This document shows positions 37,133 through 50,441 of a stretch of DNA of 64,000 bases, one piece after another; position 1 is the first letter of the stretch; the number at the start of each line of letters is the position of its first letter. The notes beneath the pieces are model-generated. The model saw nothing but the letters and a program-made list of their open reading frames with translations, ran no database searches and was not told the DNA's origin. Source of the stretch: Megascapheus bottae (lineage: Eukaryota > Chordata > Mammalia > Rodentia > Geomyidae). The stretch spans positions 1 to 64,000 of the forward strand of contig JANJXV010001833.1 in the NCBI GenBank assembly GCA_024803745.1, read 5' to 3'. A program made the translations under genes and the position numbers.

Positions 37133-40100
37133 AAAAAGGTGGTGTGTGAAGTCACAGAATGGAGGTGTGTGAAGTCATAGAAAGGAGGTGTGTGAAATCA
37201 TAGAATGGAGGTATGTGAAGTCAGAATGGAGGTGTGTGAAGTCACAGAATTGAGGTGTGTGAAGTCACAGAATGGAGGTGTGTGAAGTCAGAATGAAGGT
37301 GTGTGAAGTCACAGAATGGAGGTGTGTGAAGTCACAGAATGGAAGTTTGTGAAGTAAGAATGGAGGTGTTTGTAGTCATAGAGTGGAGGTGTGTGAACTC
37401 ACAGAATGGAGGTGTGTGATGTAATAGAATGGAGGTGTGTGAAGTCATAGAATTGAGGTGTGTGAAGTCATAGAATGGATGTGTGTGAAGTCATAAAATG
37501 GAGATGTGTGAACTCATAGAATGGAGGTGTGTGAAGTGAAAATGGAGTTGTGTGAAGTCATAGAATGGTGATTTTTGATGTCAACGAATGGAGGTTTGTG
37601 AAGACATAGAATGGAGGTGTGTGAAGTCAGATTGGAGGTGTGTGAAATCACAGCATGGAGGTGTGTCAACTCAGAAATGATTTGTGTGAAGTCATAGAAT
37701 TGAGGTGTGTGAAATCATAGAATGGAGGTGTGTGAAGTCAAAGAATTGAGGTGTGTGAAGTCAGAATGGAGGTGTGTGAAGGAAGAATGGAGGTGAGTGA
37801 AGTCACAGACTGGTGGTGTGTGAACTCAGAATGGAGGTGTGTGAAGTCATAAAATGGAGGTGTGTGAAGTCAGGGAATCGATGTTTCTGAAGTAAGAATG
37901 AAGGTGTGTGAAGTCATAGAATGGAGGTGTGTGAAGTCAAATTGGAGGTGTGTGAACTCACAGAATGGAGGTGTGTGAACTCATAGAATGGAGGTGTGTG
38001 AAGTCAAAGAATGGAGGTGTGTGAAGTGAAACAATAGAGTTGTGTGAAGTGAAACAATAGAGTTGTGTGAAGTCACAGAATGGAGGTATAAGTCACAGAA
38101 TGGAAGTGTGTGAAGTTAGAACGGAGGTGTGTGAAGTCACAGAATGGAGGTGTGTGAAGTCACAGAATGGAACTGTGTGAAGGCAGAGTGAAGGTGTGTG
38201 AAGTCACAGAATGGAGGTGTGTGAAGTCACAGAATGGAGGTGTGTGAAGTCATAGAATGGAGGTGTGTGAAGTCAGATTGGAGGTGTGTGAAATCACAGA
38301 ATGGAGGTGTGTGAAGTCACAGAATGGAGGTGTGTGAAGTCATAGAATGGAAGTGTGTGAAATCATAGAATGGAGGTGTGTGAAGTCACAGAATTAACGT
38401 GTGTGAAGTCAGAATGGAGGTGTGTGAAGTCAGAATGGAGGTGAGTGAAGTCATAGAATGGAGGTGTGTGAAGTCATAGAATGGAGCTCTGTGAACTCTG
38501 AATGGAGGTATGTGAAGTCATAGAATGGAGGTGTGTGAACTCAGAATGGAGGTGTGTGAAGTCACAGAATGGAGGTGTGTGAAGTTATAGAATGGAGGTT
38601 TGTGAACTCACAGAATGGAGGTGTGTTAATTCATAGAATGGAGGTGTGTGAAGTCATAGGATCGAGGTGTGTGAAGTCACAGAATGGAGGTGTGTGAAGT
38701 CACAGAATGGAGGTGTGTGAAGTCACAGAATGGAGGTGTGTGAACTCAGAATGTAGGTGTGTGAAGCCACAGAATGGAGGTGTGTGAAGTCATAGAATGG
38801 AAGTGTGTGAAGTCATAGAAAGGAGGTGTGTGAACTCAGAATGGAGATGTGTGAAGTCACAGAATGGAGGTTTGTGAAGTCATAGAATGGAGGTGTGTGA
38901 AGTCAGAGAATGGATGTTTCTGAAGTAAGAATGAAGGTGTGTGAAGTCATAGAATGGAGGTGTGTGAAGTCAAATTGGAGGTGTGTGAACTCATAGAATG
39001 GAGGTGTGTGAAGTCATGGAATTGAGGTGTGTGAAGTCAAAGAATGGAGGTGTGTGAAGTGAAACAATAGAGGTGTGTGAAGTCACAGAATGGAGGTGTG
39101 TGAAGTCACAGAATGGAAGTGTGTGAAGTCAAAACGGAGGTGTGTGAAGTCACAGTATGGAGGTGTGTGAAGTCACAGAATGGAGGTGTGTGAAGTCAAA
39201 AAGGTGGTGTGTGAAGTCACAGAATGGAGGTGTGTGAAGTCATAGAATGGAGGTTTGTGAACTCACAGAATGGAGGTGTGTTAATTCATAGAATGGAGGT
39301 GTGTGAAGTCATAGGATCGAGGTGTGTGAAGTCACAGAATGGAGGTGTGTGAAGTCACAGAATGGAGGTGTGTGAAATCACAGAATGGAGGTGTGTGAAC
39401 TCAGAATGTCGGTGCGTGAAGCCACAGAATGGAGGTGTGTGAAGTCATAGAATGGAAGTGTGTGAAGTCATAGAAAGGAGGTGTGTGAACTCAAAATGGA
39501 GGTGTGTGAAGTCACAGAATGGAGGTTTGTGAAGTCACAGAATGGAGGTGTGTGAAGTCAGAGAATGGATGTTTCTGAAGTAAGAATGAAGGTGTGTGAA
39601 GTCATAGAATGGAGATGTGTGAAGTCAAATTGGAGGTGTGTGAACTCATAGAATGGAGGTGTGTGAACTCATAGAATGGAGGTTTGTGAAGTCATGGAAT
39701 GGCGGTGTTTGAAGTCAAAGAATGGAGGTGTGTGAAGTGAAACAATAGAGGTGTGTGAAGTCACAGAATGGAGGTGTGTGAAGTCACAGTTTGGAAGTGT
39801 GTGAAGGCAAAACGGAGGTGTGTGAAGTCACAGAATGGAGGTGTGTGAAGTCACAGAATGGAGGTGTGTGAAGTCAAAAAGGTGGTGTGTGAAGTCACAG
39901 AATGGAGGTGTGTGAAGTCATAGAATGGAGGTGTGTGAAATCATAGAATGGAGGTATGTGAAGTCAGAATGGAGGTGTGTGAAGTCACAGAATTGAGGTG
40001 TGTGAAGTCACAGAATGGAGGTGTGTGAACTCAGAATGGAGGTGTGTGAAGTCATACATGGAGGTGTGTGATGTCATACTATGGAGGTGTGTGAAATCAC

Positions 40101-43100
40101 AGAATGGAATTTTGTGAAGTCACAGAATGGAGCTGTGTGAAGTCAGAACGGAGGTGTGTGAAGTCATAGAATGGAGGTTTGTGAAGTCAGAATGGAGGTG
40201 TGGGAACTCATAGAATGGAGGTGTGTGAAGTCACAATGGAGGTGTGTGAAGTCATAGAATTTAGGTGTGTGAAGTCACAAAATGGAGGTGTGTGAAGTCA
40301 TAGAATGGAGGTGTGTGAAGTCATAGAATGGAGGTGTGTGAAGTCAGAATGGAGGTGTGTGAAGTCACAGAATTGAGGTGTGTGAAGTCACAGAATGGAG
40401 GTGTGTGAAGTCAGAATGAAGGTGTGTGAAATCACAGAATGGAGGTGTGTGAAGTCACAGAATGGATGTTTGTGAAGTAAGAATGAAGGTGTTTGAAGTC
40501 ATAGAGTGGAGGTGTTTAAAGTCACAGAATGGAGGTGTGTGAAGTCATAGAATGGAGGTGTGTGAAGTCATAGAATTGAGGTGTGTGAACTCATAGAATG
40601 GATGTGTGTGAAGTCATAAAATGGAGATGTGTGAACTCATAGAATGGAGGTGTGTGAAGTGAAAATGGAGTTGTGTGAAGTCATAGAATGGTGTTTTTTG
40701 ATGTCAACGAATGGAGGTGTGTGAAGACATAGAATGGAGGTGTGTGAAGTCAGATTGGAGGTGTGTGAAATCACAGCATGGAGGTGTGTCAACTCAGAAA
40801 TGATTTGTGTGAAGTCATAGAATGGAGGTGTGTGAAATCATAGAATGGAGGTGTGTGAAGTCAAAGAATTGAGGTGTGTGAAGTCAGAATGGAGGTGTGT
40901 GAAGTCAGAATGGAGGTGTGTGAAGTCATAGAATGGAAGTGTGTGAAGTCATAGAATGGAGGTCTGTGAACTCAGAATGGAGGTTTGTGAAGTCATAGAA
41001 TGGAGGTGTGTAAACTCAGAATGGAGGTGTGTGAAGTCACAGAATGGAGGTGTGTGAAGTCATAGAATGGAGGTGTGTGAATTCATAGAATGGAAGTGAG
41101 TGAAGTCATAGTATCGAGGTGTGTGAAGTCACAGAATGGAGGTGTGTGAAGTCACAGAATGGAGGTGTGTGAAGTCACAGAATGGAGGTGTGTGAACTCA
41201 GAATGGAGGTGTGTGAAGCCACAGAATGGAGGTGTGTGAAGTCATAGAATGGAAGTGTGTGAAGTCATAGAATGGAGGTGTGTGAAGGAAGAATGGAGGG
41301 GTGTGAAGTCAAAGAATGGAGGTGTGTGAATTCAGAATGGAGGTGTGTGAAGTTACAGAATGGAGGTTTGTGAAGTCATAGAATGGAGGTGTGTGAAGTC
41401 AGAGAATGGATGTTTCTGAAGTAATAATGAAGGTGTGTGAAGTCATAGAATGGAGGTGTGTGAAGTCAAATTGGAGGTGTGTGAACTCAAAGAATGGAGG
41501 TGTGTGAAGTCATGGAATGGAGGTGTGTGAAGTCAAAGAATGGAGGTGTGTGAAGTGAAACAATAGAGGTGTGTGAAGTCACAGAATGGAGGTGTGTGAA
41601 GTCACAGAATGGAAGTGTGTGAAGTCAAAACGGAGGTGTGTGAAGTCACAGAATGGAGGTGTGTGAAGTCACAGAATGGAGGTGTGTGAAGTCAAAAAGG
41701 TGGTGTGTGAAGTCACAGAATGGAGGTGTGTGAAGTCATAGAATGGAGGTGTGTGAAATCATAGAATGGAGGTGTGTGAAGTCAGAATGGAGGTGTGTGA
41801 AGTCACAGAATTGAGGTGTATGAAGTCACAGAATGGAGGTGTGTGAAGTCAGAATGAATGTGTGTGAAGTCACAGAATGGAGGTGTGTGAAGTCACAGAA
41901 TGGAGGTGTGTGAAGTCACAGAATGGAGGTGTGTAAACTCAGAATGTAGGTGTGTGACGCCACAATGGAGGTGTGTGAAGTCATAGAATGGAAGTGTGTG
42001 AAATCATAGAATGGAGGTGTGTGAAGTCACAGAATTAAGGTGTGTGAAGTCAGAATGGAGGTGTGTGAAGTCAGGATGGAGGTGAGTGAAGTCATAGAAT
42101 GGAGGTGTGTGAAGTCATAGAATGGAGGTCTGTGAACTCAGAATGGAAGTTTGTGAAGTCATAGAATGGAGGTGTGTGAACTCAGAATGGAGGTGTGTTA
42201 AGTCACAGAATGGAGGTCTGTGAAGTCATAGAATGGAGGTTTGTGAACTCACAGAATGGAGGTGTGTTAATTCATAGAATGGAGGTGTGTGAAGTCATAG
42301 GATCGAGGTGTGTGAAGTTACAGAATGGAGGTGTGTGAAGTCACAGAATGGAGGTGAGTGAAGTCACAGAATGGAGGTGTGTGAACTCAGAATGTAGGTG
42401 TGTGAAGCCACAGAATGGAGGTGTGTGAAGTCATAGAATGGAAGTGTGTGAAGTCATAGAAAGGAGGTGTGTGAACTCAGAATGGAGGTGTGTGAAGTCA
42501 CAGAATGGAGGTTTGTGAAGTCACAGAATGGAGGTGTGTGAAGTCAGAGAATGGATGTTTCTGAAGTAAGAATGAAGGTGTGTGAAGTCATAGAATGGAG
42601 ATGTGTGAAGTCAAATTGGAGGTGTGTGAACTCATATAATGGAGGTGTGTGAACTCATAGAATGGAGGTTTGTGAAGTCATGGAATGGCGGTGTTTGAAG
42701 TCAAAGAATGGAGGTGTGTGAAGTGGAACAATAGAGGTGTGTGAAGTCACAGAATGGAGGTGTGTGAAGTCACACTTTGGAAGTGTATGAAGGGAAAACG
42801 GAGGTGTGTGAAGTCACAGAATGGAGGTGTGTGAAGTCACAGAATGGAGGTGTGTGAAGTCAAAAAGGTGGTGTGTGAAGTCACAGAATGGAGGTGTGTG
42901 AAGTCATAGAATGGAGGTGTGTGAAGTCATAGAATGGAGGTATGTGAAGTCAGAATGGAGGTGTGTGAAGTCACAGAATTGAGGTGTGTGAAGTCACAGA
43001 ATGGAGGTGTGTGAAGTCAGAATGAAGGTGTGTGAAGTCACAGAATGGAGGTGTGTGAAGTCACAGAATGGATGTTTGTGAAGTAAGAATGAAGGTGTTT

Positions 43101-46100
43101 GAAGTCATAGAGTGGAGGTGTGTGAAGGCACAGAATGGAGGTGTGTGAAGTCATAAAATGGAGGTGTGTGAACTCATAGAATGGAGGTTTGTGAAGTCAA
43201 AATGGAGTTGTGTGAAGTCATAGAATGGTGTTTTTTGATGTCAACGAATGGAGGTGTGTGAAGTCATAGAATGGAGGTGTGTGAAGTCAGATTGGAGCTG
43301 TGTGAAATCACAGAATGGAGGTGTGTGAAGTCACAGAATGGAGGTGTGTGAATTCAGAATGTAGGTATGTGAAGCCACAGAATGGAGGTGTGTGAAGTCA
43401 TAGAATGGAAGTGTGTGAAATCATTGAATGGACGTGTGTGAAGTCACAGAATTGAGGTGTGTGAAGTCAGAATGGAGGTGTGTGAAGTCTGAATGGAGGT
43501 GAGTGATGTCATAGAATGGAGGTCTGTGAACTCAGAATGGAGGTTTGTGAAGTCATAGCATGGAGGTGTGTGAAGTCACAGAATGGAGGTGTGTGAAGTC
43601 ATAGAATGGAGGTGTGTGAAGTCATAAAATGGAGGTGTGTGAATTCATAGAATGGAGGTGTGTGAAGTCACAATGGAGTTGTGTGAAGTCATAGAATGGT
43701 TGTTTTGATGTCAACGAATGGAGGTGTGTGAAGTCATAGAATGGAGGTGAGTGAAGTCAAATTGGAGGTGTGTGAAATCACAGAATGGAGGTGTGTCAAC
43801 TGAGAAATGGGGTGTGTGAAGTCTTAGAATGGAGGTGTGTGAAGTCATAGAATGGAGGTGTGTGAAGTCATAGAATGGAAGTGTGTGAAATCATAGAATG
43901 GAGGTGTGTGAAGTCAAAGAATTGAGGTGTGTGAAGTCATAGAATGGAGGTCTGTGAACTCAGAATGGGGGTTTGTGAAGTCATAGATGGAGGTGTGTGA
44001 ACTCAGAATGGAGGTGTGTGAAGTCACAGAATGGAGGTGTGTGAAGTCATAGAATGGAGGTGTGTGAATTCATAGAATGGAGGTGTGTGAAGTCATAGGA
44101 TCGAGGTGTGTGAAGTCACAGAATGGAGGTGTGTGAAGTCACAGAATGGAGGTGTGTGAAGTCAGAATCGAGGTGTGTGAAGCCACAGAATGGAGGTGTG
44201 TGAAGTCACAGAATGGAGGTTTGTGAAGTCATAGAATGGAGGTGTGTGAAGTCAGAGAATGGATGTTTCTGAAGTAAGAATAAAGGTGTGTAAAGTCATA
44301 GAATGGAGGTCTGTGAAGTCAAATTGGAGGTGTGTGAACTCATAGACTGGAGGTGTGTGAACTCATAGAATGGAGGTGTGTGAAGTCATGGAATGGAGGT
44401 GTGTGAAGTCAAAGAATGGAGGTGTGTGAAGTGAAACAATAGAGGTGTGTGAAGTCACAGAATATAGGGGTGTGAAGTCACAGAATTGAAGTGAGTGAAG
44501 TCAAAACGGAGGTGTGTGAAGCCACAGAATGGAGGTGTGTGAAGTCACAGAATGGAGGTGTGTGAAGTCAGAATGGAGGTGTGTGAAGTCACAGAATTGA
44601 GGTGTATGAAGTCACAGAATGGAGGTGTGTGAAGTCAGAATGAAGGTGTGTGAAGTCACAGAATGGAGGTCTGTGAAGTCACAGAATGGATGTTTGTGAA
44701 GTAAGAATGAAGGTGTTTGAAGTCATAGAGTGGAGGTGTGTCAAGTCACAGAATGGAAGTGTGTGAAGTGAGATTGGAGGTGTGTGATATCACAGAATGG
44801 AGGTGTGTGAAGTCATAGAATGGAGGTGTGTGAAGTCATAGAATTGAGGTATGTGAAGTCATAGAATGGAGGTGTGTGAAGTCACAGAATGGAGGTGTGT
44901 GAAGTCAGAATGGAGGTGTGTGAAGTCATAGACTGAGGTGGGTGAAGTCATAGAAAGGAGGTGTGGGAAGTCATAGAGTGGAGATGAGTGAATTCACAGA
45001 TTCGAGGTCTGTGATGTCATAGAATGGAGGTGTGTGAAGTCAGAATGGAGGTGTGTGAAATCATAGAATGGAGATGTGTGAACTCAGAGAATGGAGTTGT
45101 GTGACGTCACAATGGAAGAGTGTGAAGTCATAGAATTGAGGTGTGAGAAGTCACAGAATGGAGGTGTGTGAAGTCATAAAATGAAGGTGTGTGAAGTCAG
45201 AATGGAGGTGTGTGAAGTCACAGAATGGAGGTGTGTGAACTCAGAATGGAGGTGTGTGAAGATATACATGGAGGTGTGTGAAGTCATAGTATGGAGGTGT
45301 GTGAAATCACAGAATGGAATTTTGTGAAGTCACAGAATGGAGCTGTGTGAAATCAGAACGGAGGTGTGTGAAGTCATAGAATGGAGGTGTGTGAAGTCAG
45401 AATGGAGGTGTGTGAACTCATAGAATGGAGGTGTGTGAAGTCACAATGGAGGTGTGTGAAGTCATAGAATTTAGGTGTGTGAAGTCACAAAATGGAGGTT
45501 TGTGAAGTCATAGAATGGAGGTGTGTGAAGTCATAGAATGGAGGTGTGTGAAGTCAGAATGGAGGTGTGTGAAGTCACAGAATTGAGGTGCGTGAAGTCA
45601 CAGAATGGAGGTGTGTGAAGTCAGAATGAAGGTGTGTGAAATCACATAATGGAGGTGTGTGAAGTCACAGAATGGATGTTTGTGAAGTAAGAATGAAGGT
45701 TTTTGAAGTCATAGAGTGGAGGTGTGTGAAGTCACAGAATGGAGGTGTGTGAAGTCATAGAATGGAGGTGTGTGAAGTCATAGAATAGAGGTGTGTGAAG
45801 TCATACAATGGAGGTGTGCGAAGTCATAAAATAGAGGTGTGTGAACTCATAGAATGGAGGTGTGTGAAGTTAAAATGGAGTTGTGTGAAGTCATAGAATG
45901 GTGGTTTTTGATGTCAACGAATGGAGGTGTGTGAAGTCACAGAATGGAGGTGTGTGAACTCAGAATGGAGATGTGTGAAGTCACAGAATGGAGGTTTGTG
46001 AAGTCATAGAATGGAGGTGTGTGAAGGTAGAGAATGGATGTTTCTGAAGTAAGAATGAAGGTGTGTGAAGTCATAGAATGGAGGTGTGTGAAGTCAAATT

Positions 46101-49100
46101 GGAGGTGTGTGAACTCATAGAATGGAGGTGTGTGAACTCATAGAATGGAGGTGTGTGAAGTCATGGAATGGAGGTGTGTGAAGTCAAAGAATGGAGGTGT
46201 GTGAAGTGAAACAATAGAGGTGTGTGAAGTCACAAAATGGAGGTGTGTGAAGTCACAGAAATGAAGTGTGTGAAGTCAAAACGGAGGTGTGTGAAGTCAC
46301 AGAATGGAGGTGTGTGAAGTCACAGAATGGAGGTGTGTGACGTCAAAAAGGTGGTGTGTGAAGTCACAGAATGGAGGTGTGTGAAGTCATAGAAAGGAGG
46401 TGTGTGAAATCATAGAATGGAGGTATGTGAAGTCACAATGGAGGTGTGTGAAGTCCCAGAATTGAGGTGTATGAAGTCACAGAATGGAGGTGTGGGAAGT
46501 CAGAATGAAGGTGTGTGAAGTCACAGAATGGAGGTGTGTGAAGTCACAGAATGGAAGTTTGTGAAGTAAGAATGAAGGTGTTTGAAGTCATAGAGTGGAG
46601 GTGTGTGAAGTCACACAATGGAGGTGTGTGATGTAATAGAATGGAGGTGTGTGAAGTCATAGAATTGAGGTGTGTGAAGTCATAGAATGGAGGTGTGTGA
46701 AGTCATAAAATGGAGATGTGTGAACTCATAGAATGGAGGTGTGTGAAGTCAAAATGGAGTTGTGTGAAGTCATAGAATGGTGTTTTTTGATGTCAACGAA
46801 TGGAGGTGTGTGAAGACATAGAATGGAGGTGTGTGAAGTCAGATTGGAGGTGTGTGAAATCACAGATTGGAGGTGTGTAAACTCAGAAATGAGGTGTGTG
46901 AAGTCATAGAATGGAGGTGTGTGAAATCATAGAATGGAGGTATGTGAAGTCAAAGAATTGAGGTGTGTGAAGTCAGAATGGAGGTGTGTGAAGTCAGAAT
47001 GGAGGTGTGTGAAGTCATAGAATGGAAGTGTGTGAAGTCATAGGATCGAGGTGTGTGAAGTCACAGAATGGAGGTGTGTGAAGTCACAGAATGGAGGTGT
47101 GTGAAGTCACAGAATGGAGGTGTGTGAAGTCACAGAATGGAGGTGTGTGAAGTCACAGAATGGAGGTGTGTAAACTCAGAATGGAGGTGTGTGAAGTCAC
47201 AGAATGGAGGTGTGTGAAGTCATAGAATGGAGGTGTGTGAATTCATAGAATGGAAGTGTGTGAAGTCATAGGATCGAGGTGTGTGAAGTCACAGAATGGA
47301 GGTGTGTGAAGTCACAGAATGGAGGTGTGTGAAGTCACAGAATGGAGGTGTGTGAACTCAGAATGGAGGTGTGTGAAGCCACAGAATGGAGGTGTGTGAA
47401 GTCATAGAATGGAAGTGTGCGAAGTCATAGAATGGAGGTGTGTGAAGGAAGAATGGAGGGGTGTGAAGTTATAGAAAGGAGGTTTGTGAAGTCATAGAAT
47501 GGAGGTGTGAGAAGTCAGAGAATGGATGTTTCTGAAGTAAGAATGAAGGTGTTTGAAGTCATAGAATGGAGGTGTGTGAAGTCAAATTGGAGGTGTGTGA
47601 ACTCATAGAATGGAGGTGTGTGAAGTCATGGTATGGAGGTGTGTGAAGTCAAAGAATGGAGGTGTGTGAAGTGAAACAATAGAGGTGTATGAAGTCACAG
47701 AATGGAGGTGTGTGAAGTCAGAATGAAGGTGTGTGAAGTCACAGAATGGAGGTGTGTGAAGTCACAGAATGGAGGTGTGTGAAGTCACAGAATGGAGGTG
47801 TGTAAACTCAGACTGTAGGTGTGTGACGCCACAGAATGGAGGTGTGTGAAGTCATAGAATGGAAGTGTGTGAAATCATAGAATGGAGGTGTGTGAAGTCA
47901 CAGAATTAAGGTGTGTGAAGTCAGAATGGAGGTGTGTGAAGTCAGGATGGAGGTGAGTGAAGTCATAGAATGGAGGTGTGTGAAGTCAAAGAATGGAGGT
48001 CTGTGAACTCAGAATGGAAGTTTGTGAAGTCATAGAATGGAGGTGTGTGAACTCAGAATGGAGGTGTGTTAAGTCACAGAATGGAGGTGTGTGAAGTCAT
48101 AGAATGGAGGTTTGTGAACTCACAGAATGGAGGTGTGTTAATTCATAGAATGGAGGTGTGTGAAGTCATAGGATCGAGGTGTGTGAAGTCACAGAATAGA
48201 GGTGTGTGAAGTCACAGAACGGATGTGTGTGAACTCAGAATGTAGGTGAGTGAAGCCACAGAATGGAGGTGTGTGAAGTCATAGAATGGAAGTGTGTGAA
48301 GTCATAGAAAGGAGGTGTGTCAACTCAGAATGGAGGTGTGTGAAGTCACAGAATGGAGGTTTGTGAAGTCACAGAATGGAGGTGTGTGAAGTCAGAGAAT
48401 GGATGTTTCTGAAGTAAGAATGAAGGTGTGTGAAGTCATAGAATGGAGATGTGTGAAGTCAAATTGGAGGTGTGTGAACTCCTAGAATGGAGGTGTGTGA
48501 ACTCATAGAATGGAGGTTTGTGAAGTCATGGAATGGCGGTGTTTGAAGTCAAAGAATGGAGGTGTGTGAAGTGAAACAATAGAGGTGTGTGAAGTCACAG
48601 AATGGAGGTGTGTGAAGTCACAGTTTGGAAGTGTGTGAAGGCAAAACGGAGGTGTGTGAAGTCACAGAATGGAGGTGTGTGAAGTCACAGAATGGAGGTG
48701 TGTGAAGTCAAAAAGGTGGTGTGTGAAGTCACAGAATGGAGGTGTGTGAATTCATAGAATGGAGATGTGTGAAAACATAGAATGGAGGTATGTGAAGTCA
48801 GAATGGAGGTGTGTGAAGTCACAGAATTGAGGTGTGTGAAGTCACAGAATGGAGGTGGGTGAAGTCAGAATGAAGGTGTGTGAAGTCACAGAATGGAGGT
48901 GTGTGAAGTCACAGAATGGATGTTTGTGAAGTAAGAATGAAGGTGTTTGAAGTCATAGAGTGGAGGTGTGTGAAGGCACAGATTGGAGGTGTGTGAAGTC
49001 ATAAAGTGGAGGTGTGTGAACTCATAGAATGGAGGTTTGTGAAGTCAAAATGGAGTTGTGTGAAGTCATAGAATGGTGTTTTTTGATGTCAACGAATGGA

Positions 49101-49471
49101 GGTGTGTGAAGTCATAGAATGGAGGTGTGTGAAGTCAGATTGGAGGTGTGTGAAATCACAGAATGGAGGTGTGTGAAGTCACAGAATGGAGGTGTGTGAA
49201 CTCAGAATGTAGGCGTGTGAAGCCTCAGAATGGAGGTGTGTGAAGTCATAGAATGGAAGTGTGTGAAATCATTGAATGGAGGTGTGTGAAGTCACAGAAT
49301 TGTGCTGTGTGAAGTCAGAATGGAGGTGTGTGAAGTCTGAATGGAGGTGAGTGAAGTCATAGAATGGAGGTGTGTGAAGTCATAGAATGGAGGTCTGTGA
49401 AGTCAGAATGGAGGTTTGTGAAGTCATAGCATGGAGGTGTGTGAAGTCACAGAATGGAGGTGTGTGAAGTC
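37133..49471 (+). repeat. Copy B of the 12,339-bp tandem duplication
   Basis: This is the right partner of copy A. The A/B junction is visible near 37,120-37,133. The sequence leaves CATAGCATGGAGG and re-enters the AAAAAGGTGG context of 24,79x. At the right end, 49,469 onward reads CATAGAATGGAGG instead, so the copy ends there. A block of left-type HOR (37,133-39,238), including the truncated GGAGGTATAAG monomer at 38,082, is therefore displaced into the middle of right-type HORs. Near identity over 12.3 kb means a recent event, recent homogenisation, or an assembly duplication. Confidence 0.95.
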
Positions 49472-50441
49472 ATAGAATGGAGGTGTGTGAAGTCATAAAA
49501 TGGAGGTGTGTGAATTCATAGAATGGAGGTGTGTGAAGTCACAATGGAGTTGTGTGAAGTCATAGAATGGTTGTTTTTGATGTCAGCGAATGGAGGTGTG
49601 TGAAGTCATACAATGGAGGTGAGTGAAGTCAAATTGGAGGTGTGTGAAATCACAGAATGGAGGTGTGTGAAGTCAAAGAATTGAGGTGTGTGAAGTCAGA
49701 ATGGAGGTGTGTGAAGTCATAGAATGGAAGTGTGTGAAGTCATAGAATGGAGGTCTGTGAACTCAGAATGGGGGTTTGTGAAGTCATAGAATGGAGTTGT
49801 GTGAACTCAGAATGGAGGTGTTTGAAGTCACAGAATGGAGGTGTGTGAAGTCATAGAATGGAGGTGTGTGAATTCATAGAATGGAGGTGTGTGAAGTCAT
49901 AGGATCGAGGTGTGTGAAGTCACAAAATGGAGGTGTGTGAAGTCACAGAATGGTGGTGTGTGAAGTCAGAATGGAGGTGTGTGAAGCCACAGAATGGAGG
50001 TGTGTGAAGTCACAGAATGGAGGTTTGTGAAGTCATAGAATGGAGGTGTGTGAAGTCAGAGAATGGATGTTTCTGAAGTAAGAATAATGGTGTGTGACGT
50101 CATAGAATGGAGGTGTGTGAAGTCAAATTGGAGGAGTGTGAACTCATAGAATGGAGGTGTGTGAACTCGTAGAATGGAGGTGTGTGAAGTCATGGAATGG
50201 AGGTGTGTGAAGTCAAAGAATGGAGGTGTGTGAAGTGAAACAATAGAGGTGTTTGAAGTCACAGAATGGAGGGGTGTGAAGTCACAGAATTGAAGTGTGT
50301 GAAGCCAAAACGGAGGTGTTTGAAGCCACAGAAGGGAGGTGTGTGAAGTCACAGAATGGAGGTGTGTGAAGTCAGAATGGAGGTGTGTGAAGTCACAGAA
50401 TTGAGGTGTATGAAGTCACAGAATGGAGGTGTGTGAAGTCA
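45691..50441 (+). repeat. Copy 1 of a 4,751-bp tandem duplication
   Basis: Landmarks recur at exactly +4,751: 45,691 to 50,442; 46,021 to 50,772; 48,470 to 53,221; 49,430 to 54,181; 50,056 to 54,807. This copy spans the right edge of the 12,339-bp copy B and 970 bp beyond it. The edge is the monomer GAATGAAGGT. At 50,441 it continues TTTTTGAAG (re-entry to 45.69 kb), whereas at 55,192 it continues GTGTGTGAAG. The two copies differ at about 20 or more sites that I could see, with no net length change. Confidence 0.92.

Noticed and set aside
50056..50352. 98-codon minus-strand open frame, with an identical translation at 54,807-55,103
   Set aside because: The identity reflects the 4,751-bp duplication, not protein conservation. 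One difference between the two (50,098 C versus A) is synonymous, but with a single visible change this is not evidence of selection. The frame is pure satellite.
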